The notes under the pieces are model-generated. The model did no database searches, was not told where the DNA came from, and saw nothing but the letters and a program-made list of their open reading frames with translations. This document shows positions 14,180 to 27,444 of a stretch of DNA of 64,000 nt, in pieces; within the stretch, counting starts at the first letter, position 1, and the number at the start of each line of letters is the position of its first letter. Location of the stretch: NCBI GenBank assembly GCA_028554755.1, contig JAPTOF010000012.1, positions 638,501 to 702,500 on the forward strand, given 5' to 3'. Made by a program: the position numbers and the translations under genes. This DNA is from Cordia subcordata (taxonomy: Eukaryota > Streptophyta > Magnoliopsida > Boraginales > Cordiaceae).

Positions 14180-15900
14180 TATATTGTGCCCCCACACAAG
14201 GTGGTCCGGTGAAATTAGGTGTTCCTTCACTTGTTAAAAAAAAAAAAAAACTAACAATTGATAATGTGTCTTTCTCTTTCTCTATCCTCTCATTTATCTC
14301 TCTTCGTTCTTCTCTTTCCCCACCTCTCTCTTTTTCTCTTCTTTCTTCTTTGCCTCACAGATGACACCACCAGTCATCCCACGCCAGATAAAGACCATTA
14401 TAAAATTTTTTTTTATTCATTGATCGTAACGATATGCATCATATTAAAAAAAACCTCTTAGATATTAATCCACCATTAAAGATCGTTATCTTCTTCCTCA
14501 TGCTGATAAAGATTCCAGCACCATCTTGCCACTGCTGCAATTACTAATCTCTTTCTTTTCTCGTAGTGATTCTAATCGAACTTCCCACGTGATATTTGGA
14601 TGCTCCAAAATCAATCTACCATCCCACCTTTACCTTCAAGTATGCATACATATAAGACGAACAAATAGTTGTCGAGTAATGAACAAATATTTGATGTATA
14701 TATGAAAGTCAGTGAACAAATAGTTATAAGGTAGTAAATAAATATTTGATGTATTTGTGTATGTCTATGTGTGTAAGAGAGTGGTGAACAAATATATATA
14801 AAAGCCAGTGAACAAATAGTTATAGAGTAAAGAACAAATAGTCAATGAATAAATAGTTGTAGGGTAGTGAATAAATAGTCGGTGATTAAATATTTGTGGG
14901 ACAGTAAATAAATAGTCAGTGAACAAATAATTTTACAGCGGTAAACAGTAGCATGTGAATAGTAAAGTGTACGTACTATTCACGCATAGAGAGAGCACAA
15001 TGCTTAATGAAATAGCACCTTGTAAGGGACCATTATATAAGGTCCCACCCCAGAATTATACTATGATCCTACTCCATGGTGCTCTTGTGGAGTAGTATGC
15101 TCCTTCATTTTTTTTTTTAAATGCAAACAGCTCAGTAGTTTTCTCTTTCTCTCTCTTTGTTTTTCTCTCTTATAACCTCTATCTTCTTCTTTGCTTCACT
15201 GATGACATAACCGGTCATCTCACACTGAATAAATACCACCATAAAATTTGTCTTTTTTCGCTGATCATAACGTGTGCACCATGTCTAAGAAAACCTTCTA
15301 GGTGCTTATTCACTATTAAAGCCCATCGCTTTCTTCCTCATGCTGACGAAGATTCTGGCATCATCTTGCCGCACAACAACTACCAATCTCTTCCTCTCCT
15401 CGTCGCGATTCTAACTGTATCTCCCACGGGGTGTTTAAACTCTCCAAGATCAATCCGCCATTGAAGCCTGCATTTACGTTCAAGTATGCATACATGCAAA
15501 TATGTTATGTTTGTGCGTTTGTGTACGTGAGGGGAGCAAACAAACAGTTGTAGAGTAATAGACAAATATTTGATGTATATATGAAAATCAGTGAACAAAA
15601 TAGATGTGGGTTAATGAATAAATAGTTAGTGAACAAATATTTGATGTATATATGAAAGTCAGTGAACAAATAATTGCGGGATAATAAACAAATAGTCAGT
15701 GAACAAATTATTATAACATAGTGATCAAACAATCAGTGAACAAATAGTTGTGGGGTAGTGAACAAACATTTACTGTAATTGAACAGTAGGAGGAGGAGCA
15801 CAATGCTTAACAAATGAACACCTTGTGAAAGATCATGGTATAAGGAGCTAGTATACTTCGCCTCCATGGGTGTGTTGATGAGATATGTTTTATTTTTTAA
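14180..15900. repeat. Tandemly duplicated unit of about 0.85 kb with internal minisatellites
   Basis: Two diverged direct copies start near 14180 and 15055, and the beginning of a third appears near 15855. Shared landmarks in order are: a T/A-rich tail, a CT-rich tract, gatgacaccaccagtcatc versus gatgacataaccggtcatc, a block with cttcctcatgctga, gttcaagtatgcatacat, then a minisatellite. The minisatellite is made of degenerate agtgaacaaatagt-type units (about 14650-14940 and 15530-15775). No coding frame is conserved between copies. The origin is unknown; a non-autonomous transposon with subterminal repeats is possible. Confidence 0.7.
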
Positions 15901-16039
15901 CTTTTTTTTTGTTTTTTCCCCTCTCAAAAAATATAACATTTTCATTCTTTTAAATAATAGTCTTGGTTAATATTCACTTGACTAATAAAATACAAATTAA
16001 CTTTTTTATAATTGGAGAAGAAGAATGAGTAAAAGTAAT

Positions 16040-16960
16040 TACAAATCAAAGAAAGACGAGCAACAAACTTTAATTAACAATAGATAACATAGAAATGTAG
16101 AAGCAAATAATAGGTTGTTAGGATCAAGCGCTTACTACGAGGCTAAAAGCTTAAGTTGGTCAAGCCCCGCATCTATGATGTGCTGGGCTTCAAAGAAAGA
16201 CAAGAGCAACAAAATTTAATTAACAATAGATAACATAGAAATGTAGAAGCAAGTGATAGGTTGTTAGGATCAAGCGCTTACTACTAGGCTAAAAGCTTAA
16301 GTTGGTAGCCAAGATGCAACTTTATTTCCTTATTGAGGAGCGCAAAGCCCCGCATCTGTAATGTGCTGGGCTTCGTAGTGCCGCACCCCTATACAGCACC
16401 GACAAGTCAAAAGATTAGTCCCATGTCATACCCATATATGACAACAAATCCACTGGAATTAATAATTCCATTAATCTCCCCCAATGTCACCTGGGTCCTT
16501 ATTGAGTAGCGCAAAGCCCCGCATCTATGATATGCTGGGCTTCGCAGTGCCGCACCCATATACACCACCGACAAGTCGAATGATTAGTCCTATGTCACGC
16601 CCATATATGACACCAAATCCACGGGGTGACCACTGGAATTAATAATTCCAATAATCTTCCCCAGTGTAACCTGGGAGATTTGAACCTGCAATCTCGTTCT
16701 AATACCAATTGTTAGGATCAAGTGCTTACCAGTTAAGCTGGTAGCCAAGGTGTAACTTTATTTCCTTATTGAGATAGTGCAGAGCCCTGCATCTATGATG
16801 TGCTACGGGCAGGCATGAGGGGCTTTGCAATGCCGCATCCATATGCAGCATTAACAAGTTAGGCGATTAGTCCCATGTCATGCCCATACACGACACCTAA
16901 CTCACAAGTGATCACTGGAATTAATAATCCCAATATAGGTTTATACCATGATACAAATTA
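16040..16960. mobile_element. Rearranged LTR/TRIM-like repeat cluster
   Basis: TGTTAGGATCAAG, a plausible LTR start, occurs three times (16116, 16262, 16710). Before the third it is preceded by gttctaataccaat, whose reverse complement (attggtattagaac) resembles the initiator-Met tRNA primer-binding site TGGTATCAGAGC of plant LTR elements. A block with gcaaagccccgcatct and a related block with cagcaccgacaagtc recur three times, and a 145-bp segment around 16048-16310 is duplicated head to tail. No gag or pol frame is present. I read it as a minus-strand, non-autonomous LTR element that was partly duplicated; a SINE is the alternative. Confidence 0.42.
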
Positions 16961-18520
16961 TTTGAAAAAGTAATATATAACATTTTTGAAATATACTTTT
17001 TAATGTATAACTAACATGTGAAGAAGTGATTTAAAAAAAAAAGGAAAAGGAAGAAGAAGAAGAAGAATCTAGAACAACTGTACTTCTAGAATTTTGATAT
17101 ACACAACTCATTATTTAAAGGCCGTATAAATCCATTATGCATAGGCTAATTCAATTTTCATGCTCATGAATTTTCCCATTATCAATTATCGAAAGACTAT
17201 AGACTCCTTATCCATAAACTAATTTATTTCTTATACTCGTGAAGTTTTTAATTTCTCAATACATCATATGTTATGCGTTTATTAGACTAATATAATGACA
17301 AGAGGGGATTTAAAACCCAGTTCAATAATAACATAACACATTAAGTACCTCAAATAACCTTCCCACTTTGATTATCGACACTTTTTAGAGTAAATAATTT
17401 GATTTTTACTCACTCTCATATTAGTCTACAAGGATTTCCGAAGAGTTTAATTTAGATATACTAAATTATTAATAGGTTCAAAGTGTTCAGAATTTCGGGG
17501 TTCTATGAGAATTTAGAATTTCGGAGTTCTATGTGAAGTAATTTTTTTAAAAGAAAAAACAAATTTAAACGAGCGATAAAAGGAGATCCAAATATTTATT
17601 AGTAGCTTTAATATGGCCAAGGATGTCAACATTAGTGTAGTAAATTGTAGGTCTCTTTCATATATTTTGGTCCTAGTAGGATAATATTGTCAGTGCTCGT
17701 TCGCTGTGTGCATTGAATATATCGTCACATTACAAAATTTATAAATTTTAAAATAAATTTAATAAAATTTGGCCTAATACGAATTTCTCGTCGCGAAGGC
17801 ACTGCTGCACTAGTCCGTTTTGACTTTTGAGTACAAAAATGTTCAAAAAGTATTGTCGTTATGATAGCATTATATTTTGGGTGCAGCAGGAAAAGTACAA
17901 TGCAGCTTAAAAGTAACTATAATTTTTATTTAAATTTTAATATTTTATTATATTCTTTTTTTGTCATATTTAAATATTTTATTATATAAAACGAGAAATT
18001 TGCATAATGTATCAATTTTAAAAAGAAAAAGTACAGATAAAAGAAGCAAGGACAAGTGGAATACGTGGTTGGTGCAGCACAAATCTTGGCCATAAACTCC
18101 CCATGGGAACAGCAAATTCCTTGCAGAGAGTTGAACCCCCCCACTTTCTCACCATTTCTGCAGGAAAAAATTAAGAAAAAAAGAATATTATAATTGTATT
18201 ATAAAAGTACTAAGAACAGGTTGATGTTAATTGGATTCTCATATCTTAGCCTGCTGGGGTTGAGTTTTAACTTTTAAGCTCTGCCAAAAAGTGCTTTTGT
18301 GGTACTTTGTGTGATATCTCTGATCTTGGTTGAGGTTTTTTTTCAGCTGAAAGGGGTCCTGTTTTTGTTCTCCTTTAGCTTTTTGAACAGGTTAGATTCT
18401 ACAGCTTTGCATCTTTCTTTATTTTCTCTACCCCTGTAAAGATTCTGTTGTAATTGGCCATTCTTGGATTCTCTTTGTGTGTGTGGATATTTGTTTGTGT
18501 TTGTGTTTGTGTCTGAAATC
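16960..18520. other. Intergenic region, no gene seen
   Basis: AT-rich sequence with only short chance frames. The right part (about 18120-18520) becomes T/C-rich with gtgtgttt runs and may contain the distal promoter or a leader exon of the CML21-type gene, but no exon end can be fixed. Confidence 0.4.
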
Positions 18521-18527
18521 TTGGTTA

Positions 18528-18713
18528 GGGCTTGTTTGGATTGGTTATCTTTGAGATGCTAAAATTTTTGGCTTATAGAAAAAGCTGGAATTAAACTTTT
18601 TTTTTAACTTTTTTTTTTTCCTTCTTAGCTCTTTTGAAATTTAATCTAAATATTTATTGCAAAAAATGTGCTTTTTTACTTTACTGTGAAGAAAAAGCCA
18701 ATCCAAAGGGCCC
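18528..18713. repeat. MITE, 'GTTTGGATTGG' family, with TTA target duplication
   Basis: The left end gggcttgtttggattggtt is the inverse of the right end aagccaatccaaagggccc. TTA flanks both ends (18525-18527 and 18714-18716). The clear ends make it one of the best preserved copies. It lies about 0.6 kb upstream of the CML21-type start codon, probably in the promoter or a leader intron. Confidence 0.8.
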
Positions 18714-19322
18714 TTATTATGTTGTACAATAAGGTGGTAACTGAATTCTTATATCTACTAGCTGCAAATTCTTATATAGTGTTATCTATTATTTGTGAAT
18801 GCTGAAAAAGAAAGTTTAAAGAAGAAGAATTTGGAATTTTTTCTCTTCTTCTTTTATTTTGGTTTGGTTTGGTATGGTTTTGATTATTTCTTTCTAAAAC
18901 AGGGTACTGTTATTCAATTTCTTGATACCATCTATTCTAGGATTGATTTGGGTGTGTGAAAGAGGATAATTTCATTAGCATTTGGTCTTATAGAGGGGCA
19001 AGGATGATTAAACTTCACACTCATCAACTAGTTAAATGCCAGTTGTTCATTGAAATTAATGGCTTCAGGAATTAAGAACGGAACCAAAGAATCATTATAC
19101 ACGATTCTATGAACAAAATTTTAGGAGGAATTGCCACGAAGCAATTATTTATCATCAGGGTTCGGATTCTTTTGTATATGAATGCTTTCCTATGATTTCA
19201 GTTTCGGTTGATGCAAACGGTTTCGACAGTGCTTGTTTGGGTGCTTATCTAATAAGTTGTTTATCTGCATTTTCAGCCAGGGCCTGTCTGCTAATCTGGT
19301 TTTCTTTTTCGCAAAACTCACA

Positions 19323-20814
19323 ATGGGAGGCGTGTTAGGCAAAAGTGGATCCCCCAGAGCATGGGTACCAGAGACAAAACTTGAGGCAAAGATAAATGAG
19401 GCGATGCGGCGAAGAGAGACTGAAGGAAGTTCCATAAAATCATTTAACAGCATCATTTTGAAGTTCCCCAGAATCGACGAGGGCTTAAGAAAATGCAAAA
19501 ATATATTTGAGGAATTTGGTAGGTGCCCAAATACACTCTTAGTTCAAAGTAGTATGCATGTAGATGTTCATTTTGCCTTCACCACTATCCACAAACATTG
19601 TAAGAGACAAGCAGATATTGCTTAAATCTGGTATATTCATCGTTTTTGGGAAACCGCAGTCTCATGAACTATATTCCTTAATTTGTCCAATGAGAAGGTG
19701 TGTTTTTGCTTCGAATTGATTTTTCTGGTATTTTTCATAGACGAGGACAAAAGTGGTGCCATCGATCCGCAAGAACTGAAACACTGCTTTCGCAAGCTTG
19801 AGATTAACTTTACCGAGGAGGATATCAATGATCTCTTTGAGGCATGTGACATCAATGATGATAGGGGAATGGGATTCAATGAATTCATCGTTCTTCTTTG
19901 TCTTGTGTATCTTCTCAAGGATGATCCTGCTGCAATCAATGCTGTATCCTGAGTATCATATTATACTTTTGTTTAAGATGACTATTACTAACATAATTAG
20001 AATCTCTCACTTTCCACAGAATTTGTAGCGGACGAGTAAGTTCTATATTATATATAATTTCATTATAATGCAACATTTTCTATATAATGCAGATTGATGT
20101 GATAGTACAATCATTTTCAGTATACTTATTAGATCTGCATAAGTCACTCGGATTAACCAATCAAGTATGTGTTACATACTGTTTTTATCTCCTCCCTCCA
20201 TCAAGATTCTTCCTTGACATTGACAGAAATCTCGAATGGGAATGCCGAATCTTGAGGCCACATTCGAAACTCTAGTTGATGCATTCGTGTTTCTAGACAA
20301 AAACAAAGATGGACATGTCAGCAAGAATGAGATGTTTGAAGCTATAGACGAGACAGGAGAACGGTCCTCTGGACGAATAGCCATGAAAAGATTTGGCAAG
20401 CCCTCTCTCTCTCTCCCTTTCTCTCTCTCTCTCTCTCTCTCTCGCATTCACTTGCTCTCCATGCCAGCACTCAAGCTGCATATGCTACTCATTTTACTAG
20501 TGAAGATTTTGCATTGATTTCCCTGTACCTGTTAAGTAAAATCCCATACTGGCTCTGTTACTCTACTCACTGGTCTTTTTGTAGAATCAACAATTTTTTA
20601 CGACCAAAAACTCGAACTCTTGGGTGATTATGGATAGATGAAACCATCACTTTCTTTGACACTCGTTGAAGCACTAAATGCATTTGGTTTGCTCTTTGCA
20701 GAAGAGATGGATTGGGACAAAAATGGGATGGTGAACTTCAAAGAGTTTCTTTTTGCTTTTACTCGTTGGGTAGGAATCGAGGAGAACGAGGAAGAAGGAG
20801 ATGAGAATGCTTGA
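19323..20814 (+). CDS. CML21: Calmodulin-like EF-hand protein (CML21 type)
   Basis: This is a Ca2+ sensor of the calmodulin-like class with no catalytic domain. Exons are 19323-19518, 19741-19943, 20227-20395 and 20702-20814, giving 226 residues. The four EF-hand loops are D66-E77 (DEDKSGAIDPQE), D102-E113 (DINDDRGMGFNE), D157-E168 (DKNKDGHVSKNE) and D193-E204 (DWDKNGMVNFKE). Each keeps Asp at position 1 and Glu at position 12. The N-terminus MGGVLGKSG is a plausible N-myristoylation signal, which would put the protein at membranes. Conserved landmarks such as FIVLLCLVYLLKDD and GERSSGRIAMKRFEEMDWDK match the CML21 group. Intron 3 starts with GC (TTTG|GCAAGC) and is immediately CT-rich. An acceptor at 19276 (tttcag) suggests a leader intron. 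It converges with the KH gene. Confidence 0.93.
20400..20443. repeat. CT microsatellite at the start of CML21 intron 3
   Basis: Interrupted (CT)n immediately follows the GC donor. It makes the 5' part of the intron unusually pyrimidine-rich. Confidence 0.85.
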
Positions 20815-22776
20815 TGCATATTTCTTGGCCATATATATCCAAGAACAGAAGAAGCTAGCTTCCATCAGAAACGCAGACAAATTATTCTATTTTCATCCCT
20901 AATAATCTGATACCTGAGATTATTTCAGAACGTCCTACGCTTCCATTTCAGTTTCTTCTGTCCATAGACTTTGTAGAAGTTTCTTCTCTTTTATTAGATA
21001 GAACACTTGGCTTTTATGTGAGAATGCTATTATGCTTCAGTTGGAGGCTCATTTTGAAATAAGCACGCGGTTGAAGCCCGGTCTCCTCCTACCCATGGGA
21101 ACTTACGGTTTCACGTTGTATTTCATGGTTTGTGTTTACTCTAGCCTATCTTATGTTCATTCTGGCCTATCTTATGATGAGTGTTTCTTTCTGGTAATCA
21201 AGAATATTTTCTTCCTATACCTACAACGACGAAATCAAAGCTATCAAGATGAAGACGAAAGTATAATGGGAATGGTAAACTACTTTTGTTTAAGCAAAGA
21301 TGAATATAATCTTTGTGTGAGCATGTATGCGTGAAACTTTCAAGGTTCTGTCTCATTTTCCAGCTTGGTCAATTAGATCCTTTTCGGGGCAATCACTTCA
21401 GCTCTGGATCACTTGGTAGTACAGAACCGCGCTGAAAGTAGATTCTTGTAGAGTTGCAACAATACGAGGATGAAATAATGAAACTATCATCAAATTACAA
21501 TAAGATAACATAAACAAGAAAAACAACCGAAAATTCTTCTGATACCTTAAAATTCATCATCTAATTGCCAAAATCTTGTAACGCGCATGAATTAAGTGCT
21601 AACCAACGTATATTCTGAGAAAGAAGGGTCTAAAGATCATGTCCATCGTCAAACATATCACTGCCAACCTATATGCACCATAGAGAGAAGGCTGTATGAA
21701 TGCCAGAAACAAGACCATGAGCACATAATGATCACACGAGCACATATAAGAGAGGTTACCACTCAGATATCAAACCAAACTAAATCAAGCTTTGTCCCAC
21801 TAGATGACGTTAATCATCCTGTTAACGTACCAAACACCAAACGGGGAGAGAAAATTGAGCCTACGGTCTAATATTCCAAGAAAATATTGATTAGCATACC
21901 CTTGCACAGGACAGTTGTTCAACGAATGAGTCCTCATTCCTCAAGAAAAGCAAGGATACACTGTCACAAGCTTCTTGACTAATGAAGCCTTTGCATGGCA
22001 GGCCTATTACAACGCCATGAGCAACAGTGCAGAGGCATCCAGAAAGGTAATGACAGAAATAAATACACCCGCAATAGGCAGCATCATGCACAATGCTATC
22101 AATATGTGCAAGGTCCAACAAAGATTGGACCGATTTTAGAGTTCATTGTGCGCAATTATCTTCCATTTTATAAGAGGTTGAACTCAAAACAGTTTTTCCA
22201 TTATGCTCATAATCCAGCGAAAATTATCCATGACATAAAAGAGGAGCAAAAGAATGACGAGAACCAAGAGAAGGAAAACTTGAATAGCAGAAGGTTATGC
22301 TAATAAAGAATTCTTCCTTCAGAAATCTGCAATACTCCTACACTTGGTGCAAAACACCCTCAGCCCACATGACAAGCACTAGGTTGGATAGCATGAGTTC
22401 ACGTACACTTTCATACATAACCTAACTTCTCACAAGGATCCCCACATAACCAAAAACTCTCATGACAAGCTTAGTAAATAAATAATAAGACAGACGAATG
22501 TTGTATCAAACAGCCTAGAGCAACTGGAATCGAAGCACTCCCCAAAACCACAATGGCCCATACCAAAGTCTACTGTCACTAAACCACCCCCAGGAGAAAT
22601 ATAAACACACCTCATATCATATAGACGCAAGTTAGAACTGGCAGATAATTGTGCCAGTGCCCCGATAGCAGGTGGAAGCACCAGCTGGCAGACAACACCA
22701 GCGGTGTCGGAAGCTCCTGTTCCATCAAATTGATGAACTTACTTAACTCCAGATAACCACTAATAAAGGCAACTGA
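20815..22776. other. Convergent intergenic region: CML21 and KH 3' ends
   Basis: Both flanking genes end toward this 2-kb stretch, so it should hold two 3' UTRs and terminators. The short open frames inside (for example near 21032, 21596 and 21995) have no recognisable domain or intron logic. I see no additional gene. Confidence 0.5.
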
Positions 22777-25700
22777 TCACCCCCCAGTCTTGGCCCTCTT
22801 CATACCAAGGCTGTTGTGGAATGGGGAGACAGAACCTGACATCTGAGAACCTTCTTCACGAAGTGTACCGTTAAGCAGTGCAAGCTCTCTCAGCTGCTGT
22901 TTCTTGTAGAAATCCTGAGACTCGTCCTGCATTTAGGGGAGAAATGCAAGCATCCTGACTCATTAGAGACATGATGAGATTAATTTTTGTAAGTCAACTA
23001 GGGGAAAGAAGAGACATACCATAGGCTTGAGCAAATCTTCAAGTATCTCGCGTGCTTGCATAAGCCGAGCATCAATTATCTCAACAGGCAGTTCTGCTTC
23101 AACAAGTAGATGAAGGGGTTCATTTAAGTGCTCATATCCAGGTTTGCCTCTCATCATCTCTTCCTGCAACAAAATGGTAAGGTTGCATATGGACATAAGG
23201 TTATGAAATGAAAGGGTTTGCTGTTATTATTAGTATAATATTAGATGTGAATAATGGAATATTACTTTGACTGGATCTTTGATGCTTCCACGACCTCTAA
23301 TCAGAACGCGACAATCAGTACTTGCTTCAACTCGCTTAAGAGAGTTCCCTCTAGGACCAAGGAGGCGTCCGACAAAATTGTACTGCAATAATGATTTTCC
23401 TCCCGTAAATACACACTAAAGACAGAAGAATGGCATCAAGTAGACGGCAGAGTAGACAGGGCTCTTACACTAGGATATTGATCCACAGGAATATCAACCC
23501 TTATTGTTCTCTTCACTATAAGACCAGATGAGCTACCGTGAGAACCAAGCCAATTTTGAGTAGGTGAGGGCTGCATTAAACCTGCAATCTGCATACCAGG
23601 ACTAACAAAGTTAGAAGAACAGCATTCACAAGGAAGACTGTATACACTCCTCTCTGATCCTTACAACCTGCAAGCAGGATAAGAGGGCACAACAATCCTG
23701 GGTAAGCTGATAACAACCATTTATGTATTTAAATGAACAGAAAGCATCGGACGGTTCTAAATGATATTCATGAAAGCAATCCAAACAACGGTACCCAAGA
23801 AATGCCCATTGCTTGATGATAGATGCAAATCAGTGGTTGATCTTAAATGTGACGTTTAAGAATAAAACTACACAAGCTCATAATTCTTTGTTCCACGACC
23901 ATCAATTATAGACAGGATTTGGTGGTCCTATTTGACATTGCACTAAAAGCATCCCCATAACTTGTCAGCATGAGAATAAGAGAAGTATTATGTCGGGTTC
24001 AAACATCAATAAGTTAAGGTTCTATTACTAAGTTATCTCTAACAGTCACAGGAATTAGAAAATCACGCTGTGCCAGGGCGTATGTCATGTTATGTCCACT
24101 GATATGGTAAAACCACAAATGTAAGCGAAATGTTGAATCATATCCCTACCTAAATCTATATGTCATACTTAATTTTGTTAGCTTCAATTTACCTGTCATG
24201 ACAGAAGGCGAAGCTTGCAGTTTTAAACACTCGAAAGAAGTAATCAAGTTAGCATAAAAATTGAAAAGATTGTGTCAGAAATGCTTCTAAAAGACAGTAA
24301 TAATTAGAGCAAACAAAAGGTTATGTTAATGGTTAGCATCCATACTTCTGATTGAAATGGTGATGCCCGTCTGTTCATGTTAGCTCCTCCATTTGAATAT
24401 ATTCCTCCTGAAGCCAGGGGGCTAGCATGTTCAAGCCCACTTTGATCTAAAACTGATGCATTCCCCAATAGTGTGGTTACACGCAAAATTTCTGCTTCAA
24501 AAAAGGTCAATTTTCAAGAATAAGACGCACCAGTTAGCATTTGCAGTTAGTAGTCGCCACAATACGGACAGACAAGACCGGTTGTGTTCTGGCCAGTAAA
24601 AATCAATCTTCAGAAATGTGAATTATGTATCCTGGGAGAAAGAAAGACTAGGAAAACTAGTGAAGGTGAAATGTATGATCTCAAATTCTCATAGATTCCA
24701 AAAACAGATCGTGCAAGTCATTAGTTTGCCAATGATACCAGTAACTCAACTCCAGCCACCATCATTAGACACTAGAAATACTAAATCTACTGCAGAGCTC
24801 TAGGCAATGGTGATAAGTAACAACTCTCCTCCGCAAATGGAGGATGAAATAAAACTCAGGAATGCACCCCACAAAACCAGTGGACCTTGATTCTGAGTAG
24901 TAATTAAAGAGATAGGGTGAAACTTAGTAAGCATAGATTAGAAAATAATTCATCTCTCTCATGAAAGAATTTTATAATGTGTAAATTGGCCATTAATAAA
25001 TATTGACGACTAATACCCAAAAGATGCCAATTTCCCTGCTAGAAAAATATTCTTCACCACCACCAATAATCCACTTGATGAACTTCAAGGTGAAATTGCA
25101 ATTCTTAAAGTTAGTTTCTCTTCGATTCCTTTAATCCGAATCAGATGGCTAACTTTCAGTGCATAAGTATTGTCCAGACAAAGATGCCAAAACCACAATC
25201 AAGTGTTTCGGGAGAAACTTTATGCCCAGACCTAAATATCTTTCTTCCTCAATTGTCTTGAGCAAGTACATCAATCAGTAGAAGGGACTCGCTAAGAGGT
25301 ATGTAAGGCCATACTACCACTTAATCAACAGGGACACAGAGATCACTTAAGATATGGAAGGCATTACTAGAAAGAAATGCAAATATATAACTAGACATAT
25401 AATGAGAGTCCATTCCAGATCCGTACTCCTACGCTGCAACATGCTGCTGTCCACTAGCACACAAAATCAAACAAAATATAGTTGTACTATCAATCAGATC
25501 ACTTGGAGGTTTCTCTCATATTCTCCCATAGTATTTCTCACAGAAGAACTTCCTATTTCTGGAGAGTTTTCCTCTATCTCCTAGAAAAGGGAATAATTTT
25601 AACCATTACATGTAGGACTGTTTTAAGTGAAGGTGCAGGTTACCACTTTCTTAACTTTTCATACAACTTCTACATTTAACAACATAAAATAGTTTGCATA

Positions 25701-27198
25701 AGATGTTGGGCTGAACTTAAATTGTGACACATCAAATATAGAAGCCAAACTTATACAATACGTGAATTTGACATAATAAACATTCCAACCTACCCTGATT
25801 CAGCAAGCGATAGCTATTAGGAAGCACAGGCATAAATGGACTTAGTTTCTGTCGTTCGGCAAGTAACTCTGAGAGATACCTGTCAACAAGCAGAAAGATT
25901 AGAATGACACAGACAAAAAATTGCTGCATGCAAGAATAATATTGTCGGTCTTGATGTCCCGTATTTTGGCAGCACCTTTTACTTTTTAATATATAGGTAA
26001 AGCAGAGTATCTTAACGCATTTATATGCGCATACTTACTCCAAATATATTGATTTCAGGAAAGAACAAATTACATAGGCAAAGAAAGGAAAATGAAAAAT
26101 CTTATAGTCTTCGTGACTTAGTATTACCAACAATTTACATGATTAATATCGCAAGCATAATTATATCATACTCAAATACTTCGTATAACAACAAACGTGC
26201 ATGCAGAAAACAATAAAGAACATTCACAACCCGACAATACAAAGATGCCCTTAATTTGCTTCACTTGCTTACAGCTCATTAAAACTGGAAAACAGCTGAC
26301 TGCTTCACCGACTCAACAAAAAGGAGACCCTTTGAGCATCTCTCTTAACTAATATTAATACATCAACCAAGTCACCATTGCAGTAATACAAGAGTCAAAA
26401 TGTAATTCAACAAATCCATACAGCAACCAGGCAACATTTCTGACTAAACAGATAATCTTTGAGCAGCTATCTCATCAACAATTCAACAGAGAGAGTAAGG
26501 TGATACCTTTTTCAGCCTATTGAAGTATTAAAGATCCTTCTTTGAAAAATTTTAGGTAGATAACATGCTTAAATATAAAAATTTAAAAGAAAAAAAAAAC
26601 CCAAAAACAAGAAAAGACAAAGAGGAAAAATACAAGCCTCATCTTTCTGTAATAACCAAAATTAAAAAGGATTCTCTAAGCCACCTCAAGAACATAAAAA
26701 ATTACCATGAAGTAGCTCGCTTTTATTAGCATGAGGAATCTTAGAAGAGCTGACTTGAATCACACTACATACTCCACTAACAACTTAAAACTAGTAAAAG
26801 ATTAAAACTTTAAGCTCAGATCTTATCATCAGAGATCATTCGACTGAAACTAAGCAAATATATTGGAAAAAAAAATACATAAAAGAAAATAAAGATCCAT
26901 AGCAGAGTCAATCAATTTATATGAAAATTTTATCATTAAGCAGCAATTTCATAATTCAGATATCTATGCGTACGTATTCATTTCCTATACATGCATAAAT
27001 TAATGTTGTGCTACATGTATATATGCATAGATGATGCAGCTAAAAGGGGCAAAAAGGAAAGTCAAAGTCCAAAAAGAAGGAGTGGTACTTTTCTTGCTCG
27101 ACGGCGGCAGCGGCGGCGGAGCGGAGGCCGGCGATGTGGGGAGAGTGGGGGGCGGTGGAGGGAGACGGCGAGTAAGCCATGTACCTGCCGGACGACAT
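22777..27198 (-). CDS. KH domain RNA-binding protein, STAR/Quaking-like
   Basis: STAR proteins bind RNA through one extended KH domain flanked by a dimerisation region and act in splicing or mRNA fate. Seven coding exons on the minus strand: 27198-27089, 25879-25794, 24491-24346, 23588-23469, 23382-23266, 23163-23020 and 22926-22777. All introns are GT-AG and phases agree, giving 290 residues. The N-terminus [14 protein letters not shown] is followed by a Ser/Pro/Ala-rich segment, then a QUA1-like helix region (about 36-67, [20 protein letters not shown]). The KH domain spans about 136-215 with the GxxG loop GPRG at 163-166 and the extended block [20 protein letters not shown]. The C-terminus ends MKRAKTGG. 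A second in-frame ATG at 27180 is a weaker alternative start. Exon 1 is GC-rich and a GA/CT tract lies in the leader. It is head-to-head with THO3. Confidence 0.96.
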
Positions 27199-27444
27199 CT
27201 TCTCCGGCTGCCACGTCGGATCCTAAAACTACCCAGACTTCTCTCGAAGCTTCCTTTTTGACTGTGACTCACCACCCCCACCAATCTCTCTCTCTCTCTC
27301 TCTTGAGACTACCACGGAGAGGAGAGCGAGGTGTTAAAGACTGACTGCTGTCACTACGCTGTACGTTTGTGGGTGGTAATTATTGCGATGAACCAAAAAC
27401 AATTCACAAAAAAAAGAAAAGCAATAAGGACATGTGCTTCTAAT

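Noticed and set aside
16680..16720. Possible tRNA gene (gatttgaacctgcaatctcg resembles a B-box)
   Set aside because: No cloverleaf can be drawn; it is better explained as a primer-binding-like part of an LTR/TRIM repeat.
20172..20481. Arg-Glu repeat frames on the minus strand
   Set aside because: Antisense of CML21 exon 3 plus the CT microsatellite.
21596..22303. Frames of 76-102 residues between CML21 and KH
   Set aside because: No recognisable domain; the position fits 3' UTR sequence of the KH gene.
27000..27284. Proline-rich 94-residue frame and its opposite over KH exon 1
   Set aside because: GC-rich first exon of the KH gene read in a wrong frame; the spliced frame is fully consistent.
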